Assembly (NCBI RefSeq): GCF_001969445.1
Contig: NZ_CP017297.1
Span: 3,658,001-3,722,000, forward strand
Length of the DNA: 64,000 bases
Direction of reading: 5' to 3'
From: Brachybacterium sp. P6-10-X1
GTDB lineage: Bacteria > Actinomycetota > Actinomycetes > Actinomycetales > Dermabacteraceae
Made by a program: the position numbers and the translations under genes
The notes under the pieces: model-generated
Told to the model about the DNA's origin: nothing
The model's database searches: none
The model's input: the letters and a program-made list of their open reading frames with translations, nothing else
Part shown: positions 36,401 to 42,515 of the stretch, one piece after another
Layout of the letters: every line of letters starts with the position of its first letter
Numbering within the stretch: position 1 is the stretch's first letter

Positions 36401-37053
36401 GGAGCCTCACCCTGGTCCTCGACGATCGCGAGGAGGCACTGCGCCGCGAGAGTTCCGCGGAGTCGTGGCGGGACTGGCTGCATCTGGCGAACCTCGCCCA
36501 GGGCGAGCCGCACGGCAGCTCCCTTCGCCTGACCACCAAGAGCCTCGTCGAGGCCGGCGTCGACGTGGCCTCGGACGACGCCCGCGCACCGCGCGTCCCG
36601 TCGGCCGAGGAGTCGACGGCGACCGCGCCCGCCACCGCGGTGCCGTCGCAGGCCGAGCGCGCCCACGAAGTGAGGCCGACGGACGAGCAGGTCGTGCCGG
36701 AACCGACCACGCTCCCCGCCGACTACGCCGTCGTCCCCGAGCACGGGGCTGGAGCGGAGGCACCGCTGTCCCCGGCCTGGCAGGAGGCGCTGGACGAGGC
36801 GTACGACGAGACCGAGAGGCAGCTCATCGGCGTCCTCGCACGGTACGACATCGAGCCGCCGGTGGTCGGCGACGAGTACGGCGCCGGCGTCCCGCTCGAG
36901 ATCGCCTGGCCGGAGCGGAAGGTCGGCGTCACCACCTCGGAGCTCGAGGCCCGTGAGCGCGCCGCCCTCGAGCACGACGGGTGGGAGATTGTCGGACCCG
37001 ACCCCGAGACTGTTCTCGCGGCACTGGAGCTGACCCCCGGAGGAGACTCATGA
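30415..37053 (+). CDS. Giant DEAD/DEAH helicase-DUF1998 protein with C-terminal VSR/PD-(D/E)XK-like domain
   Basis: 2212 residues. Helicase domain 1: TGTGSGKTES (about 119-128), LVLDEFHTY (about 246), TSATL (about 286). Helicase domain 2: VATPTLEMGIDIGD and YLQRVGRAGRQ (about 1058-1100). Several zinc-binding Cys pairs: CRHCG (about 520), CPACG, CPRCG and CPSC (about 1421-1442), CARCG (about 1550). DUF1998 region around 1650-1705 with GGTGYLFEL and CPCQ...CHRCLLPY. C-terminal nuclease-like fold at about 1750-1860: ESPLERRF, RPDFVL, IFTDGRSFH, then AGYMVLSIT, as in VSR/DUF559-type domains. In DISARM the helicase (DrmA) and DUF1998 (DrmB) parts are separate proteins; Druantia DruE is also a large helicase-DUF1998 protein. 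Overlaps both neighbours by ATGA. Confidence 0.85.
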   Translation: MTELLPTRQAADLRRAVIDYVTTAISLADPSVASALDAFLTEERSGIFLGPYLRTRLPFAGGSDAARARELVPSLPEWFEPYAHQAAAFSRLTTSPQAPGEQDEAGFRLPQPTIVTTGTGSGKTESFLYPVLDHAARARKAGIGGIKALILYPMNALANDQAGRLAKILTENPAYQGLSAALYTGEASHEPSTVVTADTLITDREMIRGSAPDVLLTNYKMLDQLLLRRADRPLWEASAASLRYLVLDEFHTYDGAQGTDVGMLLRRLRLVLDQIAPGRVHLTPVATSATLGDGADAATAMLDFARTVFGTDIGEDAVITETRVDLEEFMRPSREKAAAAGSRAAGEGASLRLERHPAADSMATAVRLHLEPGTPLDVDALTADVLDVLWSADGDDPASALAARRGLTPRDLLLAHPLVGQIFDATRHATELRELAATVLPWVTQLRTAEGFTTALLAVLSHERVRKGALRNSFPNLEAHLWLREITRVDRAVTTAPAFRWSDALDEDEDLALPAIYCRHCGRSGWGATTRAVGDDLDLRPDTIRKDSAEKNGRFRALLLDVTTTDEDPEVSTEEMSRRRYLNLASATLDRYGPLEGDLDAAVLRVLVHAGLDADKYANDQTCPACGEKDGIRFLGTRLATLLSVSLTSLFGTPGLDLQEKKALVFTDSVQDAAHRAGFVEARSYSLTMRSVIHDALRTEPAPISTVVERMLADATTDEQRYRLLHPTITDSEKLTAYWHQDPDRRRGYRTRDRERAAARVIKRLTFDVGLELGLTGQVGRTLLLTGSALAQVRATDTEIDQAAERALGASIRQLDGDDSAVRRRWVRGILERLRTHGAIAHGWLTPFRREGGPVYKLWGGRPEPELMPAFPTGRALPQLPSIGKQGARCEFEDATARSGWYADWTARALARDRGTASTFLRPLLDALTELGLLDVVETSSGGLRSFALVPDRIGACLPAGTAEDATPVLLCDECRETVTGTDAVLSPLQDGPCLRHRCPGTLRPRTLNATYYRSLYQGDMRRVVAREHTSLLTTDDRLTYETSFKNSEQRPGTPNVLVATPTLEMGIDIGDLSTVLLASVPRTVASYLQRVGRAGRQTGNALDVTFVAGRGRAAGLYYDPLDLLNGTVRAPGAYLSAQEILRRQLLASVLDTLAGDDRVPPPVRTTPVLASAEPGTFLGHLLEETRRNGERHLERFLDRFTTGTHSWDGLTDDARTELRDWALPHGDGPSGLETALRGAVEQWNLSREELRRRRARIQDNIEQLENQPVTDERAEAMVALRAEDLLISAEQEEIGAESGADTSLTVEELDKERRRLRGRAGQLSAEVSALDSAHWIGVLERYGLLPNFTLVDDAVQLEATVIWKDEDETWKHEPVSYSRSGAAALTELAPGAHFYAHGRELVVDAVDIGIDGAALRSTAFCPRCGLAHQFEKDQPPQACPSCQSAEIADAGQHRDVIDLTRVYSTMSRSRTRIGDAKDDREKVQFEQALSVSYHEARTVQRWNVVGTGFGMRLDRGTVLTRLNLGRPQSGTEMIRISGEDRTAPGFLLCARCGHHDSDTAGNKAQDHQAWCELRYAREGDNRPALLSRTLQTETVLITLPPEILDDAAGDLLMNLVAALQLGIETRFGGSIGNLEVDIIAHPSQAGHQAVLLSDTIVGGTGYLFELASAPSAWDVLTAGLRALETCPCQDEGLAACHRCLLPYVRSTAYEHMRRTSAIEALHILLGGEDAQSGAMQWTVEEREVELTAVTESPLERRFRNAFIQAMRGIDGADVTTRGSDISVRHGGQTFTLASQVDVAGSRPDFVLTWPSCDVAGIAIFTDGRSFHATAAKNRVADDAVKRMRVRRAGYMVLSITEADLDEDAARDIAPEGARSSGALPPFVDEGMVRQWGDGGVQYRELEPMLRATPLEILVRVVRRAKTDRLRRLGEELPYLLVPTTDRSALTTPGEEPAERLGANLLDGTKPDAFTDPMRLAVVRGRDELAVVGLLGPPRRSLTLVLDDREEALRRESSAESWRDWLHLANLAQGEPHGSSLRLTTKSLVEAGVDVASDDARAPRVPSAEESTATAPATAVPSQAERAHEVRPTDEQVVPEPTTLPADYAVVPEHGAGAEAPLSPAWQEALDEAYDETERQLIGVLARYDIEPPVVGDEYGAGVPLEIAWPERKVGVTTSELEARERAALEHDGWEIVGPDPETVLAALELTPGGDS

Positions 37054-39605
37054 GCGACGGCATCATCGCCATCTCGGACACCTTCCTGCCCACCCTGCAG
37101 AAGGTGCCCCGGGAGGTGGCCGGCCAGGTCACCTCCACCCTCGACACGCTGCGCACCACGCCCGAGTCCCCGGGACTGCACGTCGAGCCGCTCCAGAACG
37201 TGAAGGACGACCGGATCCGGTCCGTCCGCGTGAACCGCAAATACCGGGTCCTCGTGTTCCGCCTGAACTCCTCCGGGCAGAACGTCTGGCTGGTCGAGGG
37301 CATCTACAACCACGACGATGCCTACGCCAAGGCGCGTACCCTCTACCTGCGGATGAACCCGGTCTCCGGTACCACCGAGATCCGCAGCGACGAGGACGCA
37401 GTCCAGACCGCTGGCGGCTACAGCGAGGAGGAGGTCCGTTCCCGCGCCGCCGCGCTCGCCGCGCAGATGGAGGCCGAGCGACTCGCCGAGCAGCAGGCCG
37501 CTGAGGCCGAGCAGATGACCGACGCCGAGCGAGCCTCGACCGCAGCTGGCGAGACCGATGCCGGGGTGGCGGCACCGTCGGGGAAGGATCAGGCTGAGCA
37601 CGCTCAGCCTTCGACCGGTCCCGCCGCACATCCCGAACTCGCGCTCGACGTCGAGGAGACTCGTCGGCCGGCGCCATCGGTGCCGACGGGCCCGGTGCTC
37701 GCGGTGACCGCGCAGCAGCTCATCGATGACCTCGGCCTCGACCCGATCCTCGCCGAGCGGGCCGCGGACGCCGACGACATCACGCTCTACGAGCTCGCGG
37801 AGTCGACCAAGGGTTGGCAGGGCACTGCCCTGCTCGACCTCGCCACCGGCACCAGTCTCGAGGACGTGCGCGCCTCGTACTTCACCGGCGTGCGCGGCGG
37901 CAGCGCGGTGGGAACCCCCTCGGTCACCGAGGACGTCCTCGAATCGCTGAGCGCTGAGAAGTCCCAGGCCAACTACCGCCTCATCGAGGACGACACGGCG
38001 CTCGCCGAAGTGCTCGCCTCCGGCAGCTTCGAGGAATGGCGCATCTTCCTCCACCCCGAGCAGAAGACCTACGTGGAGGTGAACACCCGTGGGCCCTATC
38101 GCGTCACCGGCGGCGCGGGAACCGGCAAGACCGTGGTCCTGGTCCACCGCGCCGTGCGCCTCGCCCACACGGCGGCCGGAGCCGGCCAGATGCCCCGGAT
38201 CGTGCTGACCACCTTCACCCGCACGCTCGCCGATGCGCTCGCCCAGCAGGTCCGCACTCTCGCCCCGAGCATTCCGCGCCCCGACGCGCTGGGCGCACCC
38301 GGCATCCATGTCACCGGCGTGGACCGGATCGCGCACGGAATCGTCACCACCGCCCAGGACCTCGCCCCGATGGCCGACGTGCTCGGCTGGACGACCCGCC
38401 GCCCGAAGTTCTCCCGCTACGCTCGCGCGTGGGCGACGGCCGTGGAGGCCGCCGCCGCAGCGGGTGCGCTCCGCGACCGCACGCAGCCGCACGTCACCCC
38501 CGAGTTCCTCCTCGACGAGTACCGCGAGATCGTGCTGCCTCACCGACTCCTCGAGGAGTCGCAGTATCTGCGCGTCTCCCGCACCGGCCGCGGCACCCGG
38601 CTGGGCCGTGCCCAGCGACGCGAGGTGTGGTCCGTGATCGCCGCCTACCGCGAGGGTGGGCAGCGCGACGCCGCCCTGGACTGGGACGAGACCTCCGCCG
38701 TCGCCGCCGCGATCCTGGACGCCCGGGCCGAAGCGACGGCGGCGCGGATCGCCGACCATGTCCTCGTCGACGAGGGACAGGACCTGCGCCCCACCCAGTG
38801 GCAGATGCTGCGCGCCTTGGTCGCGGAGGGGGAGGACGACATGTTCATCGCCGAGGACTCCCATCAACGCATCTACTCCAACCCCGTGAAGCTGGGCCGG
38901 TACGGCATCTCCATCCGTGGCCGCTCCCGGCGACTGAGGCTGAACTACCGCACCACCGCGCAGAACCTCGACTTCGCCGTCTCGATCCTGCGCGGCGGTG
39001 ACTTCGACATCGCCGCCATGGAGGACGACGACCTGCCGGGCACCGAGATCACCCACGGCCCGGAGACCGGCACCTTCCGCTCGATCCGTACCGGCCCCGA
39101 GGTGACACTCCTGCCCGCCACCGACCTGCGGGACGAGATCGAGCAAGTCACCGCCCTGGTCCGTGACTGGAGCGAAAAGATCACCGCGCAGGGCGGGGAC
39201 CCCTCCACGATCGGAGTGCTGACCCGCTTCAACAAGACCCGCGACACCCTCGTGCGTGCCCTCGACGATCGCGGGGTGCGCGTCGTCTCCGTCGACCGCA
39301 ACTCGAGCTATCGCGGCGGGGCACCTCTCGTCATGACCTTCCACCGCGCGAAGGGCATGGAGTTCACGCATGTGGTGCTGTTCGGCGTGGACGACTCCTC
39401 GAGCATCGACCCGGCGCGCGGCGCGTATGACGAGCAGACCCGCGAAGCGGCAGAGCTTCAGGAACGGTCGCTGCTGTACGTCGGTGCGACGCGGGCAAGG
39501 GATCGGCTTGCCGTGGCGTGGGTGGGAGAGGCCAGTGGGCTGCTGGCGCAGGAGGAACCGGCCGCATTGCCCGCTCGGAGGGAGGACAGGGCAGGTAATC
39601 GATGA
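37050..39605 (+). CDS. RelE/ParE-fold domain fused to UvrD-like SF1 helicase
   Basis: 851 residues. Residues 1-95 resemble a RelE/ParE toxin fold (FLPTLQKVPREV, RSVRVNRKYRVLVF, VEGIYNHDDAY). A charged Ala/Glu linker follows (about 115-210). The UvrD-type helicase has Walker A GGAGTGKTVV (about 353), Walker B VDEGQDL (about 572), motif IV LNYRTTAQN (about 630), motif V TFHRAKGMEF (about 762) and motif VI VGATRARD (about 811). RelE-fused helicases of this sort occur elsewhere, but pairing one with DISARM-type genes is unusual. Last gene of the operon, overlapping the giant helicase by ATGA. It may unwind or process incoming DNA; whether the RelE-like domain cuts RNA is unknown. Confidence 0.83.
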   Translation: MSDGIIAISDTFLPTLQKVPREVAGQVTSTLDTLRTTPESPGLHVEPLQNVKDDRIRSVRVNRKYRVLVFRLNSSGQNVWLVEGIYNHDDAYAKARTLYLRMNPVSGTTEIRSDEDAVQTAGGYSEEEVRSRAAALAAQMEAERLAEQQAAEAEQMTDAERASTAAGETDAGVAAPSGKDQAEHAQPSTGPAAHPELALDVEETRRPAPSVPTGPVLAVTAQQLIDDLGLDPILAERAADADDITLYELAESTKGWQGTALLDLATGTSLEDVRASYFTGVRGGSAVGTPSVTEDVLESLSAEKSQANYRLIEDDTALAEVLASGSFEEWRIFLHPEQKTYVEVNTRGPYRVTGGAGTGKTVVLVHRAVRLAHTAAGAGQMPRIVLTTFTRTLADALAQQVRTLAPSIPRPDALGAPGIHVTGVDRIAHGIVTTAQDLAPMADVLGWTTRRPKFSRYARAWATAVEAAAAAGALRDRTQPHVTPEFLLDEYREIVLPHRLLEESQYLRVSRTGRGTRLGRAQRREVWSVIAAYREGGQRDAALDWDETSAVAAAILDARAEATAARIADHVLVDEGQDLRPTQWQMLRALVAEGEDDMFIAEDSHQRIYSNPVKLGRYGISIRGRSRRLRLNYRTTAQNLDFAVSILRGGDFDIAAMEDDDLPGTEITHGPETGTFRSIRTGPEVTLLPATDLRDEIEQVTALVRDWSEKITAQGGDPSTIGVLTRFNKTRDTLVRALDDRGVRVVSVDRNSSYRGGAPLVMTFHRAKGMEFTHVVLFGVDDSSSIDPARGAYDEQTREAAELQERSLLYVGATRARDRLAVAWVGEASGLLAQEEPAALPARREDRAGNR

Positions 39606-39695
39606 CGGGGCGGCACATGAGCAGCTCAGCTCCTCTGGAGGTCACCAGATGTGACTGGAAGCCGTAGTTTGCAGCCGTGGTAGTTCCGTCCATGC

Positions 39696-39726
39696 TATAT
39701 CGCCGTAGATATACCCTCGCTATGCT
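39696..39726 (+). promoter_or_regulatory. Operator palindrome and -10 box of the MNT/HEPN operon
   Basis: TATATC at 39696-39701 and GATATA at 39708-39713 form a perfect inverted repeat with a 6-base spacer, AT-rich within GC-rich DNA. TATGCT at 39721-39726 is a -10 element 6 bases before ATG 39733, so transcription probably starts at the ATG itself (leaderless). The palindrome covers the -35 region, the ideal place for the HTH antitoxin to repress its own operon. Confidence 0.65.
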
Positions 39727-39732
39727 GGTCCC

Positions 39733-40176
39733 ATGGACATCCGAGCAGAGCGAGAAGCCGCGGGGCTCACCCAGGCGGCGCTCGCACGTGCGGCGAGCGT
39801 TCCCCAGCCGAATCTCTCCGCCTACGAGAACGGGCGTCGCACCCCCAGTGCCGAGGTGCTCGAACGCCTTCGAGAAGCACTGCGTGTACGGCCGTCGTCT
39901 CGCATCGCACGCCATCGCGAGTCACTTCGTGACGTCGTCGAGAAGCATCGCGCAGCGAACCCCCGTCTCTTCGGATCGATCGCTCGGGGCGAGGACGGGC
40001 TGGACTCGGATGTCGACCTGCTCGTCGACTTTGCGGAGGACGCAGGGTTGTTCGATGAGATCGCGCTCCGTCTGGACCTGACGGAGCTGCTGGGGGCAAG
40101 GGTGGACGTCGTCGGCTCCGACTCGCTCCACGGCGCCTTCAAGGCCCGCGTTCTTGCCGAGGCGGTCGACCTGTGA
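39733..40176 (+). CDS. HTH-MNT antitoxin (XRE helix-turn-helix fused to minimal nucleotidyltransferase)
   Basis: 147 residues. Residues 1-57 are an XRE-type HTH (TQAALARAASVPQPNLSAYENGRR in outline). Residues 70-147 are a MNT-type nucleotidyltransferase: GSIARGE and SDVDLLVDF give the GS and DxD metal motif. In MNT/HEPN pairs such as MntA/HepT, the MNT protein neutralises the HEPN ribonuclease by adding AMP groups next to its active site. The fused HTH would add autoregulation. Its stop overlaps the start of the HEPN gene. Confidence 0.88.
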   Translation: MDIRAEREAAGLTQAALARAASVPQPNLSAYENGRRTPSAEVLERLREALRVRPSSRIARHRESLRDVVEKHRAANPRLFGSIARGEDGLDSDVDLLVDFAEDAGLFDEIALRLDLTELLGARVDVVGSDSLHGAFKARVLAEAVDL

Positions 40177-40541
40177 TGCGGGAGGCGTCGAAAGCCCTGG
40201 ACACGGCCGAGCGGCTGCTCCGCACCTGCGACCAGGTCGCGAGAATTGTGGCGCTTGGACGGGAGCCCTTCGAGGAGGATCTTCGTACCCGGTGGGCGAT
40301 CGAGATGGGACTCATCCGCTTGGGGGAGGAGGTCTCGCGGCTCCCCGAGCATGCCCGTGAGAGCTACCCCGATCAGCCATGGCGGATCATCATCGCGATG
40401 CGGAACATGGCCGCGCACCAGTACGACGATCTCACGTCGGATCGTGTCTGGAAGACGCTCACCGACGACATCCCCAGGCTGCGGGACTACCTCGCCGATG
40501 TGATGCTCCCGGGGCTCCGGGGCGAGGCTGGGAGGAGCTGA
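40176..40541 (+). CDS. HEPN-domain toxin (HepT-like ribonuclease)
   Basis: 121 residues from ATG 40176, one base overlapping the antitoxin stop (TGATG); GTG 40173 is an alternative. Four-helix HEPN fold with the catalytic R-x4-H motif RNMAAH (about 71-76) followed directly by QYDD, so HepT's usual tyrosine target for AMPylation is also present. Predicted RNase toxin held in check by the upstream MNT protein. At the right edge of the defence island; possibly stabilises it or aborts infection. Confidence 0.87.
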   Translation: MREASKALDTAERLLRTCDQVARIVALGREPFEEDLRTRWAIEMGLIRLGEEVSRLPEHARESYPDQPWRIIIAMRNMAAHQYDDLTSDRVWKTLTDDIPRLRDYLADVMLPGLRGEAGRS

Positions 40542-40633
40542 CCCGCAGCACCTCCGTCAGGCCCGTGAGCATGCTCCATGGACACCATTCCCTCGCGCGT
40601 GATGGAGACCGGGCGCAGATGTCGCGGATGCCG

Positions 40634-41545
40634 TCACCGCCCCCCGAGACCCGCGGTGGCGATTCCGCTGACGAGGTGGCGCCGCAGCAGCAGCACGAGG
40701 ATCACCGTCGGGACCATCGAGACGATGGACGCGGCCATGACGAGGTGCCACTGGCTGCCCTGCTGGCTGAAGAAGAGCGCGAGCCCGACGGGGACCACGC
40801 CCTTCTCGTAGATGCTGTGGGTGATCACGAGCGGCCACAGAAAGCTGTTCCAGTAGGTGATGAAGGTGAAGACTGCCAGGACGGCGAGGGTGGGCCGTGC
40901 CAGGGGCAGCATCACCGAGAGGAAGATGCGGGCATGCCCCGCACCGTCGATGCGGGCGGCGTCCTCCAACTCTGCCGGCACCCCCAGGAAGAACTGCCGG
41001 ACGAGGAACGTGCCGAAGGCCGTGAAGGCGAAGGGGAGGATGAGCGCCTGGTACGAGTCGACCCAGCCGAACACCTGCATCTCGATGAACAGCGGGATGA
41101 CCAGGACCTCCTGCGGGATCATCAGCGTGGACAGGAAGAGCAGGAAGACGAGCGCGCGCATCCGCCACCGCAGCCGGGCGAAGGCGTATGCGGCCAGGCT
41201 CGAGACGGCGAGCACGATCACCGTCCCGGCGCCGGCCACCACGAGGCTGTTGGCGATGAACCGCAGGAACGGCAGGTACGTCATCGCCTCGAGGTAGTTC
41301 TCCCACCGGATCTCCGAGCCCAGCAGCGTCGGCGGGATGTCGAAGATGTCCGCCGGGGGCTTCAGGGAGACCGCCACGGCATAGATGATCGGCGACAGGA
41401 AGACGAGGGCGGTGAGCCACAGCAGGGCGGCGGAGATCGCGTGCCGCACCGCCCGCGGACGCCTCCTGCGGCCGGCGGGGGACTGCGGTTGTCCGGACCG
41501 ATCGTGCTGCGGCACCAGCGGCCCGCGGGTCGTCTCAAGAGTCAT
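40634..41545 (-). CDS. Sugar ABC transporter permease (MalG/CUT1 type)
   Basis: 303 residues, about six membrane segments after a basic N terminus. The EAA loop that docks the ATPase is seen as VPAELEDAARIDGAGHARIF. Last gene of the fucosidase operon; starts 11 bases inside the end of the other permease gene. No ATPase is encoded nearby, so a shared ATPase (MsiK-like) elsewhere in the genome is likely. Confidence 0.9.
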   Translation of the reverse strand: MTLETTRGPLVPQHDRSGQPQSPAGRRRRPRAVRHAISAALLWLTALVFLSPIIYAVAVSLKPPADIFDIPPTLLGSEIRWENYLEAMTYLPFLRFIANSLVVAGAGTVIVLAVSSLAAYAFARLRWRMRALVFLLFLSTLMIPQEVLVIPLFIEMQVFGWVDSYQALILPFAFTAFGTFLVRQFFLGVPAELEDAARIDGAGHARIFLSVMLPLARPTLAVLAVFTFITYWNSFLWPLVITHSIYEKGVVPVGLALFFSQQGSQWHLVMAASIVSMVPTVILVLLLRRHLVSGIATAGLGGR

Positions 41546-42467
41546 AGTGCACCCACTTCTTCTGTCCGAGGAACTGCACGAGCGTCACGAGCAGGATGAG
41601 GGCGAACAGGAACCAGCCCGCGGCCGCCGCCGACCCCAGGGAGAAGGCGCTGAACCCTTCCCGATAGATGAAGAGCACCAGCGTCTCTGTCGCGTTCCCG
41701 GGTCCTCCGCCTGTCAGCAGGTAGGGCTGGGCGAAGACCTGGAACGAGGTGATCAGCGTCATCGTCGTCGCGAAGAACATCATCGGGGAGATCATCGGCA
41801 GGGTGACGGAGCGGAACCGCTGCAGCGGCGTCACCCCGTCGACGCTCGCGGCGTCTTGCACGGACTGCGGGATCTGGTCCAGCGCCGCGGAGAAGATCAG
41901 CATGTTGTACCCGAATCCCTGCCACACGCTCATCACGACCATCGAGATCATCGCCCAGGAGCTGTCGCCCAGGAAGTTGGGTGCCTCGATCCCCAGCGGT
42001 GCCAGCACTCCGGCGATCGCGCCGCCGGGCTGATACATGAGCCGCCAGACCAGCACCTGCGCGACGATGGGTGTGACGACCGGGATGAAGAAGATGACCC
42101 GCAGCGTCTGCCTCCCTCTCCTCATCGTGGAGATCCAGATCGCGAGTCCCAGCGACACGATGATGTTCAGCGGCAGGTACAGCCCGGTGTAGAGCACGGT
42201 GTTGACGATGACGCGGCGGAACTGGCGGCTGGTGAGCAGGTCCGTGTAGTTCGCGAGGCCGAGGAACTCACGGTCGCCGAAGGCCGGCCAGCTCCACAGG
42301 CTCACCACGACGGACATCACGATGGGGAAGAGCGTGAACGCCGTCAGGCCGATGAACGCGGGGGAGGTGAAGGCGGCGGCGGCCACGGAGTCGGAGCGGC
42401 GCCGCCGGCGTGCTCCGGGCGTCGGCGGCGTGCGCGTGGCCCGCGCCGCGGTTCGGGTCATCGTCAC
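41535..42467 (-). CDS. Sugar ABC transporter permease (MalF/CUT1 type)
   Basis: 310 residues, six membrane segments, EAA loop IPQSVQDAASVDGVTPLQRF, and the MalF-type LTGGGPGNATETLVLFIY segment. GTG 42467 has GGAGG about 8 bases upstream; ATG 42461 is an alternative. Cotranscribed with the solute-binding protein and partner permease; imports the fucosylated glycan acted on by the fucosidase. Confidence 0.9.
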   Translation of the reverse strand: MTMTRTAARATRTPPTPGARRRRRSDSVAAAAFTSPAFIGLTAFTLFPIVMSVVVSLWSWPAFGDREFLGLANYTDLLTSRQFRRVIVNTVLYTGLYLPLNIIVSLGLAIWISTMRRGRQTLRVIFFIPVVTPIVAQVLVWRLMYQPGGAIAGVLAPLGIEAPNFLGDSSWAMISMVVMSVWQGFGYNMLIFSAALDQIPQSVQDAASVDGVTPLQRFRSVTLPMISPMMFFATTMTLITSFQVFAQPYLLTGGGPGNATETLVLFIYREGFSAFSLGSAAAAGWFLFALILLVTLVQFLGQKKWVHYDS

Positions 42468-42488
42468 GTGGTCCTCCTCCGAGAGGTC

Positions 42489-42508
42489 GCCGCGCGTCGT
42501 CGCGCGGC
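42489..42508 (-). other. Intercistronic stem-loop between binding-protein and permease genes
   Basis: GCCGCGCG / CGCGCGGC, a perfect 8-bp stem with a TCGT loop, placed directly after the solute-binding-protein stop. Hairpins at this position in ABC operons often stabilise the upstream message, so that binding protein outnumbers permeases. There is no T tract. Confidence 0.5.
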
Positions 42509-42515
42509 CTGCGGG

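Noticed and set aside
31135..36975. 1946-codon open frame on the minus strand opposite the giant helicase gene
   Set aside because: Long antisense frames are expected opposite high-GC genes with biased third positions; its composition (Gly/Ala/Glu/Val/Arg-rich, no motifs) is unlike a protein, while the plus-strand frame has complete helicase motifs. The same applies to minus frames at 22530-25103, 25178-27250 and 36723-39371.
22548..39605. Calling the operon canonical class 1 DISARM and naming genes drmD, drmMI, drmA, drmB
   Set aside because: drmC is absent, DrmA/DrmB parts are in one protein, and a RelE-UvrD helicase is added; gene symbols would overstate the match.
12943..40541. Prophage or integrative element
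   Set aside because: No integrase, phage structural or conjugation gene and no tRNA or attachment repeat was seen at the borders; the mobile genes present are simple insertion sequences.
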